From an uncultured Alphaproteobacteria bacterium (GTDB lineage Bacteria > Pseudomonadota > Alphaproteobacteria > HIMB59 > GCA-002718135): 62,308 nt of DNA. The DNA lies in assembly GCA_902627245.1 (NCBI GenBank), contig CACOIH010000006.1, positions 1-62,308 on the forward strand. Reading direction: 5' to 3'. The translations under genes and the position numbers were made by a program. This document shows positions 29,982 through 38,930 of this stretch, piece after piece. The notes beneath the pieces are model-generated. The model was given only the letters and a program-made list of their open reading frames with translations, was not told where the DNA came from and ran no database searches. Numbering within the stretch: the first letter of the stretch is position 1; each line of letters starts with the position of its first letter.

Positions 29982-30743
29982 TTGTTTAATATTAAAAAAT
30001 TATATTACTCACCTGTTAAATCACTATCCTTTTCATCAGTTAAAAAATTAGAAATTTTAGATAATATTGGAATAAAATTTGATAGAAACTTTGCATTTAC
30101 CAGAGATTTAGATGACAAAAAAATTAATTATATTTTAAATAATCCATTAAAAAGGCAAATTATTAATTTTCTATCATTAAAGCATTATCCCGAGCTCAAT
30201 GAATACAAATTTGATTTTGAAAAAGATATATTAAATTTAAAAAAAAATAACAATATTATTCTACAAACTAATATTAATGTACAATCAGATGTAGAAACTT
30301 TATGCGATAAAATGTTATTGCTAATTCCAAAATTAAAAAGAATAAAATTAATAAAAGATTCTAAAAATCCTTTTTTTGATACGATGCCTTCAAATACAAT
30401 TTCTCTAATAAATCTTAATAGCATTAAGGATTTTGAAAAAAAAATATCTAAAAATGTTGAATTAGAAAGATTTAGAGGAAACATTTATATAAATGGATTA
30501 GATGCTTGGGAAGAAAGAAACTGGATAAATAAAACTTTAGAAATTAATAATATTAAATTTAAAGTAATAAAAGAAATACCAAGGTGTTCAGCCACAAATA
30601 TTAAACCTAATTCCTCAAAATATAATCTCTCTGTTCCATTATTATTAAAAAAATTTTATAATCATATTAATTTAGGAATATATTTATTGCCTCTTAATAA
30701 TGGTAATATTAAATTAAATGATGAAATTTTAATTAATGACTAA
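29982..30743 (+). CDS. MOSC domain-containing protein
   Basis: KLYYSPVKSLSF N-terminal MOSC-like; LERFRGNIYINGLDAWEERNW; IPRCSATNI; TTG start. Confidence 0.82.
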   Translation: MFNIKKLYYSPVKSLSFSSVKKLEILDNIGIKFDRNFAFTRDLDDKKINYILNNPLKRQIINFLSLKHYPELNEYKFDFEKDILNLKKNNNIILQTNINVQSDVETLCDKMLLLIPKLKRIKLIKDSKNPFFDTMPSNTISLINLNSIKDFEKKISKNVELERFRGNIYINGLDAWEERNWINKTLEINNIKFKVIKEIPRCSATNIKPNSSKYNLSVPLLLKKFYNHINLGIYLLPLNNGNIKLNDEILIND

Positions 30744-31860
30744 ATTTATTAATAAGCACTATGAAAAAATTACGGGTTATTTTTTTATATTACCAGCAGT
30801 ATTAATAATTAGCTTATTTGGAATCTTTCCAGTTTTTTTTGGTATGTATATGAGTGTTCATAAATGGAAAGTTTTCAAAGGTCGTTTTTTAGGTCTAGAA
30901 AATTATAATAAAATATTAGGAGATATAACTGCATTTTGTTTTTTCATCATTGGTTTACTACTATTAATTCTAAGTTATTGGATGTGGAGTGAATTAAAAG
31001 ATAAATTTAAAAATAAAATATCTTTATTTTTACTTTCAGTTTCAACTTTAGTTTTAGGAATTTACTTAATAAATATAAATTGGAATAAAATGCTTGTTTC
31101 GGGAGATGATGATTATTTATATTCATTAATTTACACATTTTATTATTCTTTTTTTACAATAGTTTTTGAAGTTGGTCTTGGTCTGATTATTGCTTATGCG
31201 CTATATCAAAGATTAGCAGGAAAACAGTTTTTTCAAATGATATTGTTATTTCCTTATATTACACCAGCTGTTATGGGTGCTGCAGTATTCTTTTTAATTT
31301 TTGGAAAAGCTGAAAACTCATTTCTAAATCAATTTATTGGTTTATTTGGTATAGATCCTCAGCTTTGGTTATTTGATAAAAGGCCAATTACTGAAGTGTT
31401 GTTGGGTATTAAAATTGAAGGATTTTTTGCGGGTCCGAGCCTAGCTTTAATGTCATCAATTCTTTACGGTATTTGGTCATATACCGGTTATTATGCAATA
31501 ATACTCTTAGCAGGTCTCTCAATTATTCCTTCAGACTTATATGAAGCAGCTAAAGCCGAAGGTGCTAGTAGATGGCAAACTTTTACAAAAATAACAATAC
31601 CATTATTGATGCCTATAATATTTTTTTTGATGTTGACAGGTTTCATAAACACGTTTCAAGCATTTAATAGTATTTTTGTTATGCAAACATCTTCTGCAGG
31701 CGACTCAATGGATGTTGTAACTATTGAAATATTTGATCACTTTTGGGGACGAGTAAAATATGGTTATGCTGCTGCTGAGGGAGTTATATTATTTATTATT
31801 TTAAATGTTTTAGCCATTTCCCAATATGTAATTTTTAGAAAACGACTTAGCTATGATTAA
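30736..31860 (+). CDS. Carbohydrate-type ABC transporter permease (MalF/UgpA family) with internal hydrophobic insertion
   Basis: EAAKAEGASRWQTFTKITIPLLMP EAA loop; TM segments. Confidence 0.9.
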   Translation: MTKFINKHYEKITGYFFILPAVLIISLFGIFPVFFGMYMSVHKWKVFKGRFLGLENYNKILGDITAFCFFIIGLLLLILSYWMWSELKDKFKNKISLFLLSVSTLVLGIYLININWNKMLVSGDDDYLYSLIYTFYYSFFTIVFEVGLGLIIAYALYQRLAGKQFFQMILLFPYITPAVMGAAVFFLIFGKAENSFLNQFIGLFGIDPQLWLFDKRPITEVLLGIKIEGFFAGPSLALMSSILYGIWSYTGYYAIILLAGLSIIPSDLYEAAKAEGASRWQTFTKITIPLLMPIIFFLMLTGFINTFQAFNSIFVMQTSSAGDSMDVVTIEIFDHFWGRVKYGYAAAEGVILFIILNVLAISQYVIFRKRLSYD

Positions 31861-32698
31861 AATATTTAATTCAGAAACAAGGATACCTTATTTAATTTTA
31901 TTGATTGTTTTTACTGTTTCTATTTACCCTTTTTTTTATATGATCAGTACTTCTCTAATGACAGCGGGTGAAGCTTCTAATCAATATTTTCTTCCAAAAA
32001 AACTAATGTTTGAAAATTATTATGAAGTTTGGACTTCAAATAGATTCCAACGATATACTGTTAATAGTTTAATTATTAGCTCTATAACTGTCTTAGGCGT
32101 ATTAATAACTTCCATACCAGCAGCTTACTCATTTGCGAAAATAAATTTTCCATTTAAAAATATTATATTTTATCTTTTATTATTATCATTAATGATCCCA
32201 GAAATAATTACATTACTACCTCATCTTTTAATTATAAGAGGAGAAATAATTCCTTTACCTTTTGGACCTTCTTGGATGAATACATTGCAAGGACTAACTG
32301 TGCCATTTATGGGCAATATTTTTGTCATATTTCTTTTGAGACAATATTTTAAAAAAATTCCAAATGAACTTTGGGATGCAGCTAGATTAGATGGCTCATC
32401 TCATCTAAATTTTTTATTAAAAGTTGTTATTCCAATGAGTAAACCAATAATAGTTACAGTATCATTATTTACTTTTATTATTGCATGGAATAGCTTTGCC
32501 TGGCCTTTACTGATATTAACTAGAGACGATTGGTATCCAGTCACAGTATCTATCTATAGTTTTGTTAGGGAGGTAGGCCCTAATTTCAATTTATTAATGG
32601 CAGCTTGTTTAATAGCAATTTCTCCAATTTTGTTATTATACTTCTTTACTCAGAAGTTATTCATAGAAAGTATATCAAATTTTGGTTTAAAAGAATAA
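31853..32698 (+). CDS. Carbohydrate-type ABC transporter permease (MalG/UgpE family)
   Basis: WDAARLDGSSHLNFLLKVVIPMSKP EAA loop. Confidence 0.92.
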   Translation: MIKIFNSETRIPYLILLIVFTVSIYPFFYMISTSLMTAGEASNQYFLPKKLMFENYYEVWTSNRFQRYTVNSLIISSITVLGVLITSIPAAYSFAKINFPFKNIIFYLLLLSLMIPEIITLLPHLLIIRGEIIPLPFGPSWMNTLQGLTVPFMGNIFVIFLLRQYFKKIPNELWDAARLDGSSHLNFLLKVVIPMSKPIIVTVSLFTFIIAWNSFAWPLLILTRDDWYPVTVSIYSFVREVGPNFNLLMAACLIAISPILLLYFFTQKLFIESISNFGLKE

Positions 32699-32767
32699 AT
32701 TTGTACTATTTTAGTAACAAAATTTCAATTTAAGCAGTATATTAATATTGTAAAACATGAGGTGATT

Positions 32768-34102
32768 ATGAATTTTTTTAAATATTTTATAAAAATACTT
32801 TTTGCTTCTATTTTTTTTATCTCTTCTCAATCAATTGCTATAACTGCTCAAGATATTGAAAATGCTGATCCATCAGGTCAAACTGTAGAATTCTGGGTTC
32901 AATATTCTGATGAAAGATTAGATGCGATGATGGCAAGAGCAGAAAGATTTGAAGCAGAAACAGGAATTAAAGTTAATGTTGTTCACAAAGGACATTACGG
33001 CAAAGTTCAATCAGCTATGATGTCAGCTGCAGGAACTAAAGATATTGCTGATGTTGCCAGAGGTTATGGTAATGCCGCTGCAGACATGTATCTAATTGGA
33101 GCATCAATAGATCAATCAATTCTAGCAAACAGTAAAAAATGGGGTGTATCACAAGATGATATTAATGATTGGGGTGCAAACTGGACAGTAGGATACTCTC
33201 CATACTTTGATGGTAATCCTAAGCTATTACATGAAGTTGGTAAATCAATTGAAATACTCTATTACAATGCTGATTGGTTAAAGGAATTAGGATTAGATGA
33301 ACCAAAAACTCCTGCTGATTTTGCTGAAGCTGCATGTGCTGCAACGAATCAAGATTTCAGTGGCAAGATGGGAGATGATGTACCAAGTTACGGTTACGAA
33401 ATTGATACAGATGCTAGTAACTTTGCTGCTTGGGTATTTGCTCATGGTGGTGACGTCTTTGATTATGATAGTGGTCAATATATTTACAATGGTCCTAAAG
33501 CCATTGAAGCAATGGAATTCATTCAAGGTATGGCAAACAAAGGTTGTGCAATAGTTGCTAGAGGTAAGTATACAGATCAACAATATCTCGGACAGGGATC
33601 AGTCTTATTTGCAGCTGGTTCAACTTCAGGTATTACTTATTTCGAAAAATCTATTGCAGAAGGTTATAATGGCAATTGGGATGTTGCCCCAATATCACAC
33701 ACAACTAGTGAACCAGTACTAAATCTTTATGGTGGTGGATTAATTATGGGTAATACTAATGATGCTAATAGAATGGTAGCGGCTTATCAGTGGATGAAAT
33801 ATATTTCTAATACTGAAAATTCAGCTGTATGGTCTACTGAAAGTGGTTATGGTTTTGTAAGAACCTCATCAGCCGATCATCCATTAATTGCTGAGAAAAG
33901 AGCCGAGTTAGCTCAATACGATAAATCCTTGGGTATGGTACAATATGGTAAGGGTGAGCCATCAGTTCCAGGATATTATTCAGTTAGAGGTGAAGTTGAA
34001 AAGGCTTATGCGGCTATAATTAATGGTGATGATATAATGTCTACATTAAATCAGCTAAATGATGACGCTAATGCTATACTAGCCGATGCAACGGCAGAAT
34101 AA
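32768..34102 (+). CDS. Extracellular solute-binding protein, sugar-type (family 1)
   Basis: Signal peptide; VEFWVQYSDERLDAMMARAERFEAETGIKVNVVHKG; start set to ATG 32768 because GAGGTGAT SD lies just upstream. Confidence 0.9.
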   Translation: MNFFKYFIKILFASIFFISSQSIAITAQDIENADPSGQTVEFWVQYSDERLDAMMARAERFEAETGIKVNVVHKGHYGKVQSAMMSAAGTKDIADVARGYGNAAADMYLIGASIDQSILANSKKWGVSQDDINDWGANWTVGYSPYFDGNPKLLHEVGKSIEILYYNADWLKELGLDEPKTPADFAEAACAATNQDFSGKMGDDVPSYGYEIDTDASNFAAWVFAHGGDVFDYDSGQYIYNGPKAIEAMEFIQGMANKGCAIVARGKYTDQQYLGQGSVLFAAGSTSGITYFEKSIAEGYNGNWDVAPISHTTSEPVLNLYGGGLIMGNTNDANRMVAAYQWMKYISNTENSAVWSTESGYGFVRTSSADHPLIAEKRAELAQYDKSLGMVQYGKGEPSVPGYYSVRGEVEKAYAAIINGDDIMSTLNQLNDDANAILADATAE

Positions 34103-34123
34103 TTTATAATTTCAATTTTTAAT

Positions 34124-34147
34124 AGGGTGGTTTATACCACCCTTTTT
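34124..34147 (+). terminator. Rho-independent terminator after solute-binding protein
   Basis: AGGGTGGT-TTAT-ACCACCCT-TTTT. Confidence 0.85.
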
Positions 34148-34711
34148 ATGATAATTGTTTGCTCATTAAATGATTTAACAAGTGTGTGTGAGAGTGTTAA
34201 GCCAAAATTTGTTATTTCTGTAATTGACCCAGGTTATGCACCTGAAACACCAAAAGATGTAAAGCATCATTTAAAACTAGGTTTTGATGATATTGTAAAA
34301 ATTAGTTCAGAAAATAAAATCTTTAGACTCAACACAGATGATATACCTCAAACTTTACCTGCGGAAAATCATATCGACTCAATAATTGATTTTACAAAAA
34401 ATTATGAAGATAATGAAAATATAGTTATTCATTGTTGGTGTGGTGTTTCAAGATCTATGGCTACGGCTACTTATCTTTTGTGCAGAAATAATAGATCAAC
34501 AATTGAAAAAAACATTAAATATATTCGTAATATAGCTCCTCATGCAAATCCTAATAAATTATTAATTAAATTATTTGAAAATAAACTAAATCTAAAAAAT
34601 GAAATAACCTCTTCATTTGAGAAATATCCTTATACTAAAACATATGATTGTTCTTCAAATTTTGCGCCTGTTACTTTATTTGATATAGATGAGATGAAAA
34701 AAACAATATGA
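34148..34711 (+). CDS. Dual-specificity / tyrosine phosphatase-like protein
   Basis: HCWCGVSRSMATATY = HCX5R active site; start trimmed to ATG 34148 (track start 34127 lies inside terminator stem). Confidence 0.78.
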   Translation: MIIVCSLNDLTSVCESVKPKFVISVIDPGYAPETPKDVKHHLKLGFDDIVKISSENKIFRLNTDDIPQTLPAENHIDSIIDFTKNYEDNENIVIHCWCGVSRSMATATYLLCRNNRSTIEKNIKYIRNIAPHANPNKLLIKLFENKLNLKNEITSSFEKYPYTKTYDCSSNFAPVTLFDIDEMKKTI

Positions 34712-35223
34712 AAGAATATGTAAGAACGATTGCTGATTATCCTGTTAAAGGTATTCAGTTTAGAGATATAACTACGCTTTTGCAAGATGCGGGTCATTTT
34801 AAACAAGTAGTAGATGATATGACTACTCCGTGGAAGAATAAAAAAATTGATGCAGTTCTTAGTATTGAATCAAGAGGTTTTATTATGGCAGGAGCTATTG
34901 CATATTTTTTAAATGCAGCCTTTATCCCATTAAGAAAACCTCATAAGCTACCATTTGAAACATACAAAGTTTCATATGATCTAGAATATGGCTCAACTGA
35001 AATGCATATTCATACCGATGCTTTAGATGGACATAATGATTTATTAATTATTGATGACATATTAGCTACAGGTGGAACAGCTTTAGCAGCTATAGAATTA
35101 ATTGAAAATTTTAAAAATAAAAATATTATTGGGGCAGGATTTATTATTAATTTACCTGATCTTAATGGTGATAAAAAATTAATAGATAAAGGAATTAATA
35201 TTCATTCATTGATGGAGTTTTAA
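34708..35223 (+). CDS. apt: Adenine phosphoribosyltransferase
   Basis: YPVKGIQFRDITTLLQD; SIESRGFIMAGAIAY; LLIIDDILATGGTALAAIEL. Confidence 0.95.
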   Translation: MKEYVRTIADYPVKGIQFRDITTLLQDAGHFKQVVDDMTTPWKNKKIDAVLSIESRGFIMAGAIAYFLNAAFIPLRKPHKLPFETYKVSYDLEYGSTEMHIHTDALDGHNDLLIIDDILATGGTALAAIELIENFKNKNIIGAGFIINLPDLNGDKKLIDKGINIHSLMEF

Positions 35224-36362
35224 TGAGAAATGCAGTTATAGTAGGTTTTAAAAGATCACCTTTTACAATGGCAAGAAAAGGTCAAATGGCTGAAATTAGG
35301 CCAGAAGATATATTATCACAAACTATAAATAGTTTAATTGATGAAACTAAAATCAACAAAGATGACATTGAAGACATAATTACTGGTTGTGCATATCCTG
35401 AGGGTGCTCAAGGTAATAACATTGCAAAAATCGTCTCATTTATGACTAATATGCCTGAACATGTTGCAGGTATGACAGTAAACAGATGGTGTGGCTCGTC
35501 TATGCAGGCAATTCATGATGCTACTGGGGCAATCGCAATTAATTCTGGAAATGTATTTATTTGTTGTGGTGTAGAAAGCATGACCTTTATTCCAATGAAT
35601 GGATTGACTTATGACCCACATCCTGGATTAAATAAAGAAAACCCAAATGTATATATGTCTATGGGTTTAACTGCAGAAAATGTTGCTAAAAAATTTAATA
35701 TTTCTAGAAAAGATCAACAAGAGTTTGCAATAAATAGTCATAAAAAAGCAAATCAAGCTAGAGAGTCAAATAATTTTAATGATGAAATTGTAAGTATTAA
35801 TCATAGAAATTCAAAAATTAATCAAGATGGTGGAATAAGGCCTAATACGAATCAGGAAATTTTAGATGCTCTAAAATTAGTTTTTGATGAAAATGGAACA
35901 GTAACAGCTGGAACGGCTTCTCCTTTAACTGATGGTGCATCAGCCGTTCTTGTTTGTGAAGAAGAATATGCAAAAATAAATAATCTAGATATTCTAGCAA
36001 GAATTAAATCAACTGCAGTTGTTGGTTGTCGACCAGAATTAATGGGTCTAGGGCCTATTAATGCGTCAAAAAAAGCATTACATAGAGCTGGCTTGACAAT
36101 AGAAGATATAGATATAATTGAGCTAAATGAAGCTTTTGCCTCACAATCCCTTGCTTGTATAAGAGAGCTCAATATGAATGAAAATAAAGTTAATATTCAT
36201 GGCGGAGCCATAGCTCTAGGACATCCTTTAGGGGCAACAGGTTCAAGAATTACTGGTAAAACTGCATCATTACTTAGAAATAATGATAAAAAATATGGAT
36301 TAGCTACACAATGTATTGGTTTAGGCCAGGGTATTGCAACTGTTTTAGAAAACATTAATTAA
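35223..36362 (+). CDS. Acetyl-CoA acyltransferase (thiolase)
   Basis: NRWCGSSMQAIHDA; NEAFASQSLACI; NIHGGAIALGHPLGATGSRI. Confidence 0.95.
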   Translation: MRNAVIVGFKRSPFTMARKGQMAEIRPEDILSQTINSLIDETKINKDDIEDIITGCAYPEGAQGNNIAKIVSFMTNMPEHVAGMTVNRWCGSSMQAIHDATGAIAINSGNVFICCGVESMTFIPMNGLTYDPHPGLNKENPNVYMSMGLTAENVAKKFNISRKDQQEFAINSHKKANQARESNNFNDEIVSINHRNSKINQDGGIRPNTNQEILDALKLVFDENGTVTAGTASPLTDGASAVLVCEEEYAKINNLDILARIKSTAVVGCRPELMGLGPINASKKALHRAGLTIEDIDIIELNEAFASQSLACIRELNMNENKVNIHGGAIALGHPLGATGSRITGKTASLLRNNDKKYGLATQCIGLGQGIATVLENIN

Positions 36363-36367
36363 TAGAT

Positions 36368-38143
36368 ATGCAAATTTATAAAACACCTCTTAAAGAATTT
36401 AAATTTCTTATCGAAGATTTCTTAAAATTACATGATTCAGATTTTTTAAAAAATCAAGAACTAGAAACATCAGACTTAATGTTAATTCTTGATGAAGCCG
36501 CAAAACTTTGTGAGGAAACTTTACTACCATTAAATCAAAGTGGAGATAGTGAAGGCTGCAAATTTGATAATGGAAATGTTTCTGCTCCTAAAGGTTTCAA
36601 AGAAGCTTACAAACTTTTTTCTGAAAATGGATGGCAAGGTTTAAAAGTTAAGGAAGAATTTGGCGGGCAAAATTTACCTTATATTATGAACATGTTACTA
36701 GATGAAATGATCAGTTCAACTAATATGTCATTTGGTCTTTATCCAGGTTTGACAGCTAATGCAATTGATGCAATTGAAAAAAGTGGAAGTGATGAATTAA
36801 AAAAGATTTATTTACCTAATTTAGCTAACGGTAAATGGACTGGAACAATGAACTTAACAGAACCTCAATGTGGAACTGATCTTGGATTAAGTAAAACAAT
36901 GGCAACGCCTAATAAAGATGGCAGTTATAGTCTTACTGGAACTAAAATTTTTATTACTTGTGGTGAACATGATCTTAGCGAAAATATAATTCACTTAGTT
37001 TTAGCTAGAACACCTGATGCTCCTCCAGGAATTAAAGGAATTAGTTTATTTTTAGTACCTAAATTTTTACCAAATGCAAACAACGTTTATGATGTCAGAA
37101 ATGGTGTTGAGTGCGGTTCTATTGAAAAAAAAATGGGAATTCATGCAAGCCCAACATGTGTAATGCATTATAATGATGCTAAGGGCTGGCTAGTAGGTGA
37201 TATCAATAAAGGAATGAAAGCTATGTTTATAATGATGAATGGAGCAAGACTATTTGTTGGCATCCAAGGACTTGGACTATCAGAAACTGCTTTTCAATCA
37301 TCACTTTATTACTCAAAAGAAAGATTGCAGGGTAAGTTATCAACTAGTAATAATATTGCAGATCCAATTCTTGTACATCCTGAAATTCGTAAGAATTTAT
37401 TGTACATAAAATCAATTAATGAGGCTGTAAGAGGTTTAACATTATTAACAGGAAATTGTTTTGACTTAATTGAAAAATCTAAAAATGAAAAAGAAAAAAT
37501 TCAAGCTGAAAACTTTATTGCTTTGATGACACCTATTATTAAGTCATATGCATCAGATAAGTCTGTTGAAAATACAAATAGAGCAATGCAAATATATGGA
37601 GGTCATGGTTTTATTTCAGACCATGGTATGGAACAACTCGTAAGAGATGCAAGAATTACTACAATTTATGAGGGCACTAATGGTATACAAGCACTAGATT
37701 TAATTGGAAGAAAATTAAATATTAATAATGGGATATTATTTAAAGAATTTATTGAATTGATTGATAATTATATTGAAAGAATTAACCATAATCATGAAAT
37801 GTCTAAGTATTTAAAATTATATTTACCTTCATATGAAAATTTTAAGAACGTCCTTACTTTTATTAAATCTTTAAATGATGAAAAGGAAATTAATTCTCAT
37901 GCAGTTGAGTTTTTAAATTTATCCTCATTAATTTCATTAGGCTACATATGGTTAAGATTTATTGAAATATCTTTAGAAAAATTACAAGAAAGTAAAGATG
38001 AGTTTTATAATTCTAAAATTGAGACTGGTAATTTCTTTTTAACAAAATTGCTAACCGAAACTCAAATGTTACATGAGAATATAAAGTCAGGAGGCAAATA
38101 TTACAATGATTATAAAGATCACTATTTTGAAACTGCAATATAA
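36368..38143 (+). CDS. Acyl-CoA dehydrogenase
   Basis: MNLTEPQCGTDLGLSKTMA; IYGGHGFISDHGMEQLVRDARITTIYEGTNGIQALDLIGRKL. Confidence 0.95.
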   Translation: MQIYKTPLKEFKFLIEDFLKLHDSDFLKNQELETSDLMLILDEAAKLCEETLLPLNQSGDSEGCKFDNGNVSAPKGFKEAYKLFSENGWQGLKVKEEFGGQNLPYIMNMLLDEMISSTNMSFGLYPGLTANAIDAIEKSGSDELKKIYLPNLANGKWTGTMNLTEPQCGTDLGLSKTMATPNKDGSYSLTGTKIFITCGEHDLSENIIHLVLARTPDAPPGIKGISLFLVPKFLPNANNVYDVRNGVECGSIEKKMGIHASPTCVMHYNDAKGWLVGDINKGMKAMFIMMNGARLFVGIQGLGLSETAFQSSLYYSKERLQGKLSTSNNIADPILVHPEIRKNLLYIKSINEAVRGLTLLTGNCFDLIEKSKNEKEKIQAENFIALMTPIIKSYASDKSVENTNRAMQIYGGHGFISDHGMEQLVRDARITTIYEGTNGIQALDLIGRKLNINNGILFKEFIELIDNYIERINHNHEMSKYLKLYLPSYENFKNVLTFIKSLNDEKEINSHAVEFLNLSSLISLGYIWLRFIEISLEKLQESKDEFYNSKIETGNFFLTKLLTETQMLHENIKSGGKYYNDYKDHYFETAI

Positions 38144-38448
38144 TGACTATTAAAATTTATAAGCCATCAAAAACTTCAATGCAGTCAGGTTTTAAAAAAA
38201 CAAAAATGTGGTTAGCGGAATATATTTCTGAAGTAGAAAAAGTAAAAGATACATTAATGGGATGGAATAGCTCTCTTGATACTAAAACCCAAATTAAACT
38301 ATTTTTTGATACAAAAGAACAAGCAATTGAGTGGGCTAAAAAAAATAATTATCAATATTTTGTTGAAGAACCAAAACAAAGAAAAATAAAACCTAAAAGT
38401 TACGCATCAAATTTTGATACAAATCGAAAAGAACCCTGGACTCATTAA
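38143..38448 (+). CDS. NADH dehydrogenase accessory subunit NDUFS4-like (ETC complex I subunit)
   Basis: IYKPSKTSMQSGFKKTKMWLAEY..MGWNSSLDTKTQIKLFFDTKEQAIEWAKKN. Confidence 0.92.
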   Translation: MTIKIYKPSKTSMQSGFKKTKMWLAEYISEVEKVKDTLMGWNSSLDTKTQIKLFFDTKEQAIEWAKKNNYQYFVEEPKQRKIKPKSYASNFDTNRKEPWTH

Positions 38449-38495
38449 GTATAAATTCTTCCATTATTTTTTAGACTATGTTAAATGCCATTAAA

Positions 38496-38571
38496 GCGCC
38501 CGTAGCTCAGTGGATAGAGCAACCGCCTTCTAAGCGGTAGGTCAAATGTTCGAATCATTTCGGGCGCGCCA
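38496..38571 (+). tRNA. tRNA-Arg (anticodon UCU), CCA encoded
   Basis: GCGCCCGTAGCTCAGTGGATAGAGCAACCGCCTTCTAAGCGGTAGGTC...GTTCGAATC..CGGGCGCGCCA. Confidence 0.96.
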
Positions 38572-38586
38572 AAAAAAGGTAAAAAA

Positions 38587-38928
38587 ATGAAATATAAATT
38601 AAACTGTCATTGTGGCTCGGTTGAACTTGAAGCTGAAACAGATTTAGAAACAATCAAGCAATGTAATTGTTCAATATGTAAAAGAAAAAATGCAAAAATG
38701 AATTTAATTTCAAAGGACTCTATTAAGATTGTTAAAGGCGGAGAAAATTTAACGTCTTATAAATTTAATACTATGATTGCAGAGCATTTTTTTTGTAAAA
38801 TTTGTGGTATTTATACACATCACAATAGAAGAGCTGATCCAAATGGAGTAGCTATAAATATTGGATGTATTGATGAAATAGATCCTTTTGAATATGAAGC
38901 AGGTTTTGTAGACATGAAAAATAAATAA
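38587..38928 (+). CDS. GFA (glutathione-dependent formaldehyde-activating) family protein
   Basis: NCHCGSVELEAE; CNCSICKR; FFCKICGIYTHHNRR zinc-binding cysteines. Confidence 0.9.
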   Translation: MKYKLNCHCGSVELEAETDLETIKQCNCSICKRKNAKMNLISKDSIKIVKGGENLTSYKFNTMIAEHFFCKICGIYTHHNRRADPNGVAINIGCIDEIDPFEYEAGFVDMKNK

Positions 38929-38930
38929 TA

